From Chloroflexota bacterium (lineage in GTDB: Bacteria; Chloroflexota; Dehalococcoidia; UBA2979): a stretch of 34,434 nt of DNA. Within the stretch, counting starts at the first letter, position 1, and every line of letters starts with the position of its first letter. The position numbers and the translations under genes are program-made. Of this stretch, positions 1-6,340 are shown piece after piece. Where the stretch lies: NCBI GenBank assembly GCA_027592645.1, contig JAQCKI010000009.1, positions 1 through 34,434 on the forward strand, read 5' to 3'. A model generated the notes under the pieces. It had not been told where the DNA came from. It did no database searches and saw only the letters and a program-made list of their open reading frames with translations.

Positions 1-37
1 CCCATCCACTCCCGCGCGAATGATACCCGCTGCCGTC

Positions 38-55
38 GTGCGCGCTCGGGCGCAC
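38..55. terminator. Possible terminator hairpin after the MFS gene
   Basis: A 6-bp perfect inverted repeat (GTGCGC / GCGCAC) with a 6-base loop lies 15 bases beyond the MFS stop codon on the minus strand. There is no T-tract, so this is only a candidate terminator. Confidence 0.3.
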
Positions 56-69
56 CGGGACGGCCGAGG

Positions 70-1197
70 TCAGGCGCGAGGCAGCGGGCGCGCGAAGACC
101 AGCGCGCCGCCGGCCAGCGCCACCGCCGCGCAGAGGTAGAACACCGCGTCCACACCGGCCGCGTCCGCCACGATCCCGGCGGCCACGGGCCCGCCGAGCA
201 TCCCAATGGCGTACACGGCCTGGTAGACACCCATCGCCGTCGCACGCTGGTGCGGCGCCACGGCCAGCACCGCCAGCGTGATCAACAGCGCGTTGGTGGA
301 GCCTCGGCCGAAGCCGTTGAGCGCCTGCGTCACGCCGAGCGTGAACACATCGGCGGTCAGGGGTACCACTGCAGCCGCGACGGCCATCACCAGCATGCCG
401 ATGAGCAACGTCACGGCGTAGCCGGATCGCGCCACCATCCACGGCACGGTGAGCGTGCCGACGACCGAGAACGCGAACATCGTCGTGGTGATGTAGCCCA
501 CTGCCGCGTCGCCCGCGCCCATCTCCTCGGCGTATACGGGGACGAAGCCGAAACTCGTGGCGAACGAGACGAACTGCGTCGCAATGCCAATGACCGAGAC
601 CGTGACCAGCAGCGGCACGCGCGCGATCTCCAGGAACGCGCGCGCCGAGTAGCGTTGCCGCTCCTGCATCGGCGGTTCGTCGGCGGCGAGCATCAGCGCG
701 CCGCCGACCGTCCCAACGACCACGCCGGCATAGAACGTACTGGTGGAGCCGAACAGGTCCGCCAGGATGCCGCCGGTGAACGTGGCGAGCACCAGCGCGA
801 TGGCGTTCACGGCCATGATCCGCGACATCGCGCGGGCCGCGTCGCCGGATGCGAAGTACGAGGAGTACAGCACCGTGATCGCCACCCACCCGGCGCCGGC
901 GATGCCGGTGACGGCGCGCGCCGCGAACAACGTCCATGGGTCGGGCGAGACTGCGAGGCCGAGCGCGCCCAGCGCCGAGGCCGCCAGCGCCGCCACCGCG
1001 AACGGCTTCCGCCGTCCGATCGCGTCCGCCGCGATCCCCATCGGGATGCGGAGGCCCACCTGCGCGATCGCGTATGCCGCGATCACCGCCCCGAGCATGG
1101 TGTTGGTCGCACCGAGGTCGAGCGCCCTCAGCGGCAGGAACGGGACATAGAAGTAGAGCGACAGCCAGAAGCAGAAGGTGGAAGCGGCGACCAGCAT
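70..1197 (-). CDS. Major facilitator superfamily (MFS) transporter
   Basis: Predicted integral inner-membrane secondary transporter of 375 residues, made almost entirely of alternating hydrophobic helices. The MFS motif A between helices 2 and 3 is clear at about residues 53-65 (GIAADAIGRRKPF, the G-x3-D-x2-G-R-R-K pattern). A second half-repeat starts around residue 190. The length is slightly short for a 12-helix MFS protein, and the chosen ATG sits directly in front of helix 1. The frame is open upstream but offers no conventional start and no clear ribosome binding site, so the true N-terminus could be a little longer. The substrate cannot be inferred: the neighbour is a YkgJ-like protein on the same strand and no pathway genes are adjacent. 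It may be a drug or metabolite exporter. Confidence 0.85.
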   Translation of the reverse strand: MLVAASTFCFWLSLYFYVPFLPLRALDLGATNTMLGAVIAAYAIAQVGLRIPMGIAADAIGRRKPFAVAALAASALGALGLAVSPDPWTLFAARAVTGIAGAGWVAITVLYSSYFASGDAARAMSRIMAVNAIALVLATFTGGILADLFGSTSTFYAGVVVGTVGGALMLAADEPPMQERQRYSARAFLEIARVPLLVTVSVIGIATQFVSFATSFGFVPVYAEEMGAGDAAVGYITTTMFAFSVVGTLTVPWMVARSGYAVTLLIGMLVMAVAAAVVPLTADVFTLGVTQALNGFGRGSTNALLITLAVLAVAPHQRATAMGVYQAVYAIGMLGGPVAAGIVADAAGVDAVFYLCAAVALAGGALVFARPLPRA

Positions 1198-1303
1198 CGC
1201 GCCGCGGCGTCGGGCTTGCTCGGTCAGCGCCGGGGCAACGTGATCAGCGGTCTGTGAGATGGCGCACCGTACCCCGAGGTCTGGCGTCAGCGGATGGCAG
1301 GCA

Positions 1304-1834
1304 TCATACCGGGGTCACCGGCTGCACTACGCACACGCGGTACCACGTGCAGCGGGGGAACGACTCCGTGGCCAGCCAGACGCGGCCGAACTCGCGCAGT
1401 TCGGCCTCCACCTGTTCGCCCCAGACGGGGAACTCGCGGCACTTCGGGGGCACCTCGCGGTCGTGGATACCGCACAGGCCACGCCCGTCGGGCTGCGGCT
1501 GGAAGGCACCGCAGCGGAAGCGCGTGGGCGTCAGGTCAGCCTCGTCCGCCGTCGTAGCAGGACGGTCTGCCCATCCGCCGTCCGTGCGGTGCAGCGGGAT
1601 GATCAGCGGCTGGCCATCGAACAGGGACCGGTACTGGTCGGCGGGCAACGCGCCCCACGTCCAGTAGCCGTCCGAGCGACGCGAGTCGCAGCAGTCGCCG
1701 CAGCCATTGCATTCCAGCGCCCGCGCCTCCTCGAGCGAGAGGAAGCGCGGGGCTAAATCGCCCTCCGCGGGCGCGGTTTCGGTCGGATGGTCGGCATCGG
1801 TCATGCGGGGAGCGCCCTCGGACGCGCGATTCAC
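1304..1834 (-). CDS. YkgJ-family cysteine-cluster protein (putative Zn/Fe-S binding)
   Basis: Small soluble protein of 176 residues with the cysteine pattern of the YkgJ / CxxCxxCC family. CNGCGDCC spans residues 42-49, followed by Cys108, Cys121 (CGIHD) and Cys132 (PPKCREFP). In this family the cysteines are thought to bind a metal or an Fe-S cluster; the function is not established. I chose the GTG start at 1834 because a TACGAT box lies exactly 7 bases upstream, fitting a leaderless transcript. An ATG at 1804 (10 residues shorter) with a poorly spaced GAGG is the alternative. It follows trxB on the same strand after a strong hairpin, so it is probably its own transcription unit. Confidence 0.75.
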   Translation of the reverse strand: MNRASEGAPRMTDADHPTETAPAEGDLAPRFLSLEEARALECNGCGDCCDSRRSDGYWTWGALPADQYRSLFDGQPLIIPLHRTDGGWADRPATTADEADLTPTRFRCGAFQPQPDGRGLCGIHDREVPPKCREFPVWGEQVEAELREFGRVWLATESFPRCTWYRVCVVQPVTPV

Positions 1835-1841
1835 AATGCTG

Positions 1842-1847
1842 ATCGTA
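1842..1847 (-). promoter_or_regulatory. -10-like box for a leaderless YkgJ-family transcript
   Basis: On the minus strand TACGAT (TANNNT) ends 7 bases before the GTG at 1834, which would place the transcription start at the start codon. No convincing -35 is visible, because that position is occupied by the trxB terminator hairpin. Confidence 0.4.
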
Positions 1848-1868
1848 CCCCCGCCTCCCGGCGGGGGT
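1847..1868. terminator. Hairpin terminator after trxB
   Basis: A perfect 9-bp GC-rich stem (ACCCCCGCC / GGCGGGGGT) with a 4-base loop starts 9 bases beyond the trxB stop codon (minus strand). No T-tract follows. The stem base touches the -10-like box of the next gene, so the terminator and the next promoter are packed together. Confidence 0.6.
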
Positions 1869-1877
1869 CCGCCGTCC

Positions 1878-2831
1878 CTAGCCGTCGAGGTGCGTCAGGT
1901 ACTGGTCGGCGCGGATCGCGGCGGTTGCGCCGTCGCCGGCGGAGGAGACCACCTGCCGTGCCGCCTCCGAGCGCACGTCGCCGGCGATGAACAGGCCCGG
2001 TACGGGCGTCTCCATCCACGCGTTCACGATCGCGTGTCCACCGGCATCGAGCGGGACGTTGAAGCCAGCCAGGAGCGAGGAGTTCGGCGTCTGGCCGATG
2101 AAGATGAACGCCGCGTTTGTGTCGAAGCGTCGCGTCTCACCTGTGTGGACGTCGCGCAGGGTGACCGCCGCCACCTGCTCCGTGCCGATGATCTCATCGA
2201 CCACCGTGTTCCACGCGAACGCCATCTTCGGCTCGGCGAAGGCGCGCGCCTGCAGCACCTTCTGTGCCCGCAGTTCGTCACGCCGGTGCACCAGCGTCAC
2301 CTTCGAGGCGTAGCGAGTGGTGAACAGCGCCTCCTCGACGGCCGCGTCGCCACCACCGACGACCACGGCCTCCTGCCCGGCAAAGAACGCCGCATCGCAG
2401 GTCGCGCAGTAGGAGACGCCCTTGCCGGTCAGTTCACGCTCACCGGGGATCCCGAGTTTGTTGTACTCGGCGCCGGCGGTGTAGATGACCGATCGTGCGA
2501 TGAAGTCGCCGCCGCCCTCCGTGCCCACGGCGAAGCGCCCGTCCTCCGTCCGTTGCAGCGACGTGACCGCCGCGTACACGGTCTCCATCCCGAAGCGCTC
2601 CGACTGCCGCTGCATCGCGAGCGCGAGATCGAGGCCGTTGATACCGTCCGGGAAGCCGGGGTAGTTTTCCACGGCGTCCGTGGTGGCGATCTGGCCACCC
2701 AGCACGCCGCCCTCGAACAGCACGGTGGAGCGCAGCGCACGCGCCGCATAGAGGCCCGCCGAAAGCCCGGCGGGACCGCCACCAATGATGGCGATCTCAA
2801 TCTCCCGAGGGGTCATCGGGGCGGTGGTCAC
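1878..2831 (-). CDS. trxB: Thioredoxin-disulfide reductase (NADPH-dependent)
   Basis: Flavoprotein that moves electrons from NADPH through FAD and a redox disulfide to thioredoxin in the cytoplasm. The 317 residues match the low-molecular-weight bacterial TrxB family. The FAD-binding GGGPAG is at 17-22, the active-site CATC at 142-145, the NADPH-domain GGGDAAVEEA at 159-168 and the NADPH-phosphate-binding HRRDELR at 182-188. The last two argue for NADPH rather than ferredoxin as donor. The GTG start at 2831 is supported by GGAAGG 8 bases upstream. The gene diverges from the ferredoxin:thioredoxin reductase-type gene at 2913 across 81 bases, with trxA close by, so two different routes for reducing thioredoxin-like proteins sit side by side. 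Confidence 0.95.
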   Translation of the reverse strand: MTTAPMTPREIEIAIIGGGPAGLSAGLYAARALRSTVLFEGGVLGGQIATTDAVENYPGFPDGINGLDLALAMQRQSERFGMETVYAAVTSLQRTEDGRFAVGTEGGGDFIARSVIYTAGAEYNKLGIPGERELTGKGVSYCATCDAAFFAGQEAVVVGGGDAAVEEALFTTRYASKVTLVHRRDELRAQKVLQARAFAEPKMAFAWNTVVDEIIGTEQVAAVTLRDVHTGETRRFDTNAAFIFIGQTPNSSLLAGFNVPLDAGGHAIVNAWMETPVPGLFIAGDVRSEAARQVVSSAGDGATAAIRADQYLTHLDG

Positions 2832-2912
2832 AGGGCGCGCCTTCCGGGTGCGGCGGGATGCTTGCGGGGGCCGCGTATCGCGGCGAGACTGAACGAGGAG
2901 AAGGGAGGACTC

Positions 2913-3413
2913 GTGACGATCGACCAGCCGTCAGACGCAGATCGCGCCGTCGCGAAGCCGGAGACACTCGCCAAGATGCAGAAGTTCGTCGAAAACTTCG
3001 CCCAGAAGTCCGGCACGTTCCTCCACCCCCAGTCAGAGATCACCGAGTTCCTGGTGATCGGCCTCGCCAAGAACGTGGACGAGGTGGGCAAGCCGCTCTG
3101 CCCCTGCATGTTCTTCGAGGACAAGCAGGAGGAGATCGAAAAGAAGTTCTGGATCTGTCCCTGCGAGGAGATGCAGCGGTGGAAATACTGCCACTGACTG
3201 CTCTTCTGCGATGAGGAAGGTCTTCCCATCACCGAACACCTGCCAGAGGACCACGAGGGCCGTGAAGCCTACGGCCTGAGGCCCGATCCCACGCCCGACA
3301 AGGGTCGCGCACTGGGCCGCCTCGAAGCGAAGCAGGGCCGCTCCATCGCCAAGGGTGGTCGAGCCGATGACGTTGATCCTCCGCCGCAGACGATCCCGCT
3401 CGGCGGCGGGTAG
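2913..3413 (+). CDS. ftrB: Ferredoxin:thioredoxin reductase catalytic chain, predicted selenoprotein (TGA = Sec at residue 95)
   Basis: Predicted [4Fe-4S] disulfide reductase that passes electrons from ferredoxin to thioredoxin or a similar disulfide. Read through the in-frame TGA (3195-3197) it has 166 residues. The family motif CPC-x16-CPC-x8-CHC appears with exact spacing: Cys63-Pro-Cys65, Cys82-Pro-Cys84, Cys93-His94-[TGA]95. The usual LLF follows, then an acidic tail (DEEGLPITEHLPEDHEG) and a polar C-terminus ending at TAG 3411-3413. In the known family four cysteines (here 63, 82, 84, 93) hold the cluster and the other two (65 and 95) form the active-site disulfide, so TGA replaces the cluster-proximal active-site cysteine. 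The GTG start at 2913 has GGGAGG a few bases upstream. A SECIS-like hairpin follows the TGA. No variable chain (ftrV) and no sel genes are in the window. Without recoding the product would stop at 94 residues, one short of the motif end. A base error at the TGA is the main alternative. Confidence 0.85.
3195..3197 (+). other. In-frame TGA, predicted selenocysteine codon
   Basis: The codon order is TGC-CAC-TGA-CTG-CTC-TTC. The TGA stands at the position that is cysteine in the CHC motif of ferredoxin:thioredoxin reductases. The frame continues for 71 codons with family-like sequence before TAG. Confidence 0.8.
3210..3230 (+). promoter_or_regulatory. Bacterial SECIS-like hairpin downstream of the TGA
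   Basis: Starting 12 bases after the TGA, GATG pairs with CATC and GGA pairs with TCC, giving seven Watson-Crick pairs with one bulged A (3214). The apical loop is AGGUCU (3218-3223). Bacterial SECIS elements are short hairpins just after the UGA with a conserved G, often GGU, in the loop and frequently a bulged base on the 5' side. The loop here equals the one I remember from E. coli fdhF. The loop guanines lie 22 and 23 bases after the TGA, within the usual range. No folding software was run. Confidence 0.75.
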
Positions 3414-3445
3414 CCCTCGGTCGGTTCACCCGCTCCAGACAAGAA

Positions 3446-3475
3446 CATCGGGGCGGCCGGTTGGCCGCCCCGATG
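3446..3475. terminator. Bidirectional terminator between ftrB and trxA
   Basis: A perfect 13-bp stem (CATCGGGGCGGCC and its complement) with a GGTT loop lies midway between the convergent ftrB stop (3413) and trxA stop (3505). On the minus strand it is followed by TTCTTGTC, a weak T-rich stretch. Its position past the TAG at 3413, not past the TGA at 3195, fits the longer reading of ftrB. Confidence 0.8.
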
Positions 3476-3504
3476 CGTGTCGTCCGCTCTGTACGACGGC
3501 GAGC

Positions 3505-3834
3505 CTAGTTGGCGAGCGCCGCGTCCAGGTGCTTCGCCAGGTCGCTCTTCGGGCGGAAGCCCACCACCTGGCCGACCGCCTGCCCGCCCTTGAAGATCAA
3601 GAGCGTCGGGATCGAGCGGATCTGGTACTTCGCGGCGATCTTCGGGTTGTCATCCGTGTTCAACTTTACGAACTTCACCTTACCGTCGTAGTCGTTGGAG
3701 AGTTCCTCCACAACCGGGGCCACCATGCGGCAGGGGCCACACCACGGCGCCCAGAAGTCGACCAGTACGGGCGTGTCGTTGTTCAGGACGTCCTGCTCGA
3801 ACGTCGCGTCGGAGGTGTCGGTGGGATGTGCCAT
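3505..3834 (-). CDS. trxA: Thioredoxin
   Basis: Small cytoplasmic dithiol oxidoreductase that reduces protein disulfides and is recharged by TrxB and possibly by FTR. The 109 residues have the classic thioredoxin fold and WCGPC at 31-35 (Cys32 and Cys35). The cis-proline region ([13 protein letters not shown]) and the C-terminal helix are intact. The ATG at 3834 gives the usual family length; AAGGA lies about 10 bases upstream, slightly far. The open frame extends upstream but the extra residues are not thioredoxin-like. The gene is convergent with ftrB and divergent from csoR, so a redox or metal signal could act on both. Confidence 0.96.
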   Translation of the reverse strand: MAHPTDTSDATFEQDVLNNDTPVLVDFWAPWCGPCRMVAPVVEELSNDYDGKVKFVKLNTDDNPKIAAKYQIRSIPTLLIFKGGQAVGQVVGFRPKSDLAKHLDAALAN

Positions 3835-3914
3835 CGCGCCGGGTCCTTTCGTGCGGGGTCGTACCCCGGCAATGCAAGCGGCGAAGCGCCGCGCCTCACT
3901 GATGCGGGGATCCA

Positions 3915-3944
3915 TTGACACGGGTCCCGCCGCTGAGTCACAAT
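3915..3944 (+). promoter_or_regulatory. Predicted csoR promoter
   Basis: A perfect TTGACA (-35) at 3915-3920 is followed after 18 bases by CACAAT (-10, 4 of 6 consensus bases). The CsoR-type palindrome begins 4 bases further on, so bound repressor would block initiation. Confidence 0.55.
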
Positions 3945-3947
3945 CTA

Positions 3948-3966
3948 CATACCCCCATCGGGTATG
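3948..3966. promoter_or_regulatory. CsoR-family operator palindrome
   Basis: CATACCC-CCATC-GGGTATG is a 7-bp inverted repeat with a 5-base spacer and the C-run/G-run core typical of DUF156 (CsoR/RcnR/FrmR) operators. It overlaps the expected csoR transcription start and lies a few bases from a possible weak -35 (TTGTGA) for the divergent trxA. Confidence 0.7.
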
Positions 3967-4023
3967 TCAACCGGTGCCGGGCTGGACGTGCAATCATGCA
4001 CTTCCGTACGGAGGTCGTGTCTC

Positions 4024-4353
4024 ATGGATTCTACCGAGAGCGATGCACTGTTGACCCGGCTCCGCCGCATCGAGGGTCAGGTACGCGGGATCACCCGCAT
4101 GCTGGAGAGCGGTCGCACCTGCGAGGACGTAGTCACGCAGCTGATGGCGGTGCGTTCGAGCATCGACACCGTCGGCGCGGTCGTCCTCGACCGACACCTC
4201 GAGACCTGCATCGATGGGAAGTCGCCGGGCGAGCAGGTGGATGCCCTGCGCGGCGCTATGCGGCTCTGGTGGCGCTGGGCGCCTTCCACCGGCGGTACCG
4301 GTGCCGACCCCACGACCAGTGGCGCTTCGTCGCCGCTGCCGGTGGCCGAGTAG
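4024..4353 (+). CDS. csoR: CsoR-family metal-sensing repressor (DUF156)
   Basis: All-helical cytosolic repressor that leaves its operator when it binds Cu(I), or in relatives persulfides or other metals. The 109 residues contain RLRRIEGQVRGI near residues 12-23 and the ligand set Cys33, His58, Cys62. The spacing (25 and 4) is the same as the Cys-His-Cys Cu(I) site of mycobacterial CsoR, and the histidine argues for copper over the CstR sulfur sensor. The ATG at 4024 has GGAGGT 8 bases upstream; the longer open frame would start inside the operator. After the core (about residue 85) there is a Gly/Thr/Ser-rich tail. No copper chaperone or exporter is adjacent; the divergent neighbour is trxA. 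Confidence 0.88.
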   Translation: MDSTESDALLTRLRRIEGQVRGITRMLESGRTCEDVVTQLMAVRSSIDTVGAVVLDRHLETCIDGKSPGEQVDALRGAMRLWWRWAPSTGGTGADPTTSGASSPLPVAE

Positions 4354-4399
4354 CGTCGACCGAGGCCTGACCGGTTCGTGGCGCGCCCGCGCGATGAGC

Positions 4400-5233
4400 C
4401 TAGGCGTTGTCGAACAGCACCCCGGCCAGTACCAGGTCGACCCGTTCGATCAGGTTCTCAACGCTGCCGTAGAACCGCTCGTTCGCTCGACGCAACCTGG
4501 GATCCAGCTCCCGATCAGAGCGGTAGAGCTGACCACCGAAGCCGAGGATTACCGCAGCCTCGGCGCCGATCCACAAGGCGCTGCCCAACGCCCCCCGCTC
4601 CAGCGGACTGCGGTCCCGTTCCAGGACGGCGGTCACCATCGCTGCCGGCATGCCCCAGTGCGTGAGGATCACCGCGGTCAGTTCATGGATCGCGAACCCC
4701 AGCGTGGCCCGCTCCAGATCGGGGTGTAGTCCGCCACCCCGTCCAGCCTGTTCGGCGAGTTGTTTCGTGTACTCCGGGTACTCCATGTCGAGCAGGAGCA
4801 GCCCGATCTCTGCAAGCAGGCCGGTGGCAGGTACCAGTCCCACCTCTGGTATGCGGTCAGGTGTCACCAGTTGCGCGCAGAACGAAGTGCAAACAGCGCG
4901 ACGCCAGAACGTCACCGCGTCCACCGTGGTTGTGGGGCCGTTCAGGTTAGTCACCACCAGCGAGATCACCGCTGCGGAGAGTACGCGGCGGTATCCGTAC
5001 TGCTGCAGGCTAGTGAGCGTGTCAGTCGCCACCGCCTCCGCATCGCCCAGGCTGCGCCCGATCTGGCGGAGCCGAGTGCGAGCTTCCTTCGTCGTCGCGA
5101 GGATCGCGCGCAACGCATCCTCGCGATCGGGGTCGAACGGATCGATTGTCAGGATCGCCCGCAACTCGTCCGATACCGGATTCGTGTCCGCGAGCCGGCG
5201 TGCGAGTTCGTCCAGGGGAGGAAAGGCGACCAC
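4400..5233 (-). CDS. HDOD-domain protein (signal-transduction type)
   Basis: Soluble protein of 277 residues resembling HDOD domains, the degenerate HD-like helical bundles of bacterial signalling proteins. Family-like stretches are the YGYRRVLSAAVISLVV segment near residue 80, FWRRAVCTS near 108, and GLLAEIGLLLLDMEYPEY near 137-154 (where true HD enzymes have GLLHDIG). ATLGFAIHELTAVILTHWGMP follows near 178-198. The metal-binding HD pair is absent, so catalysis is not expected. The GTG at 5233 has AGGA 6 bases upstream. It converges on csoR and is downstream of plsX on the same strand after 90 bases. Its role is unknown. Confidence 0.7.
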   Translation of the reverse strand: MVAFPPLDELARRLADTNPVSDELRAILTIDPFDPDREDALRAILATTKEARTRLRQIGRSLGDAEAVATDTLTSLQQYGYRRVLSAAVISLVVTNLNGPTTTVDAVTFWRRAVCTSFCAQLVTPDRIPEVGLVPATGLLAEIGLLLLDMEYPEYTKQLAEQAGRGGGLHPDLERATLGFAIHELTAVILTHWGMPAAMVTAVLERDRSPLERGALGSALWIGAEAAVILGFGGQLYRSDRELDPRLRRANERFYGSVENLIERVDLVLAGVLFDNA

Positions 5234-5323
5234 AACTGATCCTGACGCTTCGCGTTGGATGAACTCTGTGTGCCGCCCACTGGCGCGGATGATAGGGGAA
5301 GCGATCCAGCCTCGCCCGACCCG

Positions 5324-6340
5324 CTAAGGCGTCGCCTCATGGCCAGTGATGGCACCCGTCAGGGCAGCCAGCATCCGCTGTTCCACAGCGTGCCGCGCGT
5401 TGGTGAGCGCGTTCGCCACGGCGCGCTCGTCGCTGCGCCCGTGACCGATGAAGATCGCGCCATCCACCCCCAGCAGCGGCACCGCCCCGTAGTGGCGGTA
5501 GTCCAGCCGGTCGCGCACGCCGCGCAGCGATGGCAGCAGCAGCGCCCCGCCGAGCTTTGCACGCAACGATGACCGCGCGACGGTGCGCATCTGGTCAAAG
5601 ACCACCGTCACCATGCCCTCGGCCATCTTCAGGCACACGTTGCCGGTGAAGCCGTCCGTCACCACCACGTCGGCCTCGCCGCTCAGCAGCGAGCGGCCCT
5701 CGATGTTCCCGATGAAATTCAGGCGGGCGTCCTTCGCCAGCAGTTCGTGCGTTTCCGTCACCAGCATCGAACCCTTCGAGGGCTCCTCGCCGATCGACAT
5801 CAGCGCCACGCGCGGTGACTCGATGCGATGCACCGAGCGCATATACGCAGCACCGAGGTGTGCGAACTGCACCAGGTGTGCCGGGCGGGCGTCCGCGTTC
5901 GCGCCCACGTCGAGAAACAGGACATGCTCGCCAGCGGCAGGGAGCACCGCGCCCAGTGCGGGACGGTCGACGCCCTTGATTCGCCCGAGCACGACCAGCG
6001 CGGTCGCCATCGCCGCGCCGGTGTTCCCCATGGTCACCAGCGCGCCCACATCACCGCTCTTCACGAGTTCCGTGCCGACGTACAGCGAGGTCTGCCGCTG
6101 TCGCCGCACCTCCATCGCCGCCTTGTCGCCCATGCCCACCTGGTCCGGCGCGTGCACGATGCGGATGCGGGAAGGCGCACCGCCCCGCTGGTTCAACTCG
6201 CGCCCGAGCACCTCGGAGTCGCCGACCAGCACCACGTCCACACCGGCACCGGCCGCGAGCAGCGCGCCGTCCACGGTGGCGCCGGGCGCGAAGTCGCCAC
6301 CCATCGCGTCGAGTGCAATCGAGCTGTTCGCGGCGCTCAC
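5324..6340 (-). CDS. plsX: Phosphate acyltransferase PlsX
   Basis: Converts acyl-ACP plus phosphate into acyl phosphate, the first step of phospholipid synthesis in the PlsX/PlsY route; peripheral membrane enzyme. The 338 residues match the family. DAMGGD at 11-16 is the signature N-terminus, and MGNTGA, VLFLDVGANADARP, SIGEE and DGFTGNVCLKM are all recognisable. The GTG start at 6340 is preceded by GGGGAGGAG at a good distance and overlaps the upstream methyltransferase stop by 4 bases (GTGA), so the two are probably translationally coupled. The usual partner fabH is not next to it here. Confidence 0.95.
   Translation of the reverse strand: MSAANSSIALDAMGGDFAPGATVDGALLAAGAGVDVVLVGDSEVLGRELNQRGGAPSRIRIVHAPDQVGMGDKAAMEVRRQRQTSLYVGTELVKSGDVGALVTMGNTGAAMATALVVLGRIKGVDRPALGAVLPAAGEHVLFLDVGANADARPAHLVQFAHLGAAYMRSVHRIESPRVALMSIGEEPSKGSMLVTETHELLAKDARLNFIGNIEGRSLLSGEADVVVTDGFTGNVCLKMAEGMVTVVFDQMRTVARSSLRAKLGGALLLPSLRGVRDRLDYRHYGAVPLLGVDGAIFIGHGRSDERAVANALTNARHAVEQRMLAALTGAITGHEATP

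Noticed and set aside
1707-3197. A 496-codon plus-strand open frame ending at the TGA inside ftrB
   Set aside because: Its first 400 codons run antisense to trxB and are Arg/His-rich shadow sequence typical of GC-rich DNA. Only the part from GTG 2913 resembles a protein family.
2913-3197. ftrB as a truncated pseudogene stopped at the TGA
   Set aside because: Conserved sequence continues in frame past the TGA, the TGA replaces exactly the catalytic cysteine, a SECIS-like hairpin follows and the terminator lies after the later TAG. Decay would not be expected to produce this combination.
4354-4399. Terminator between csoR and the HDOD gene
   Set aside because: The 46-base convergent gap is GC-rich but I find no convincing stem-loop in it.
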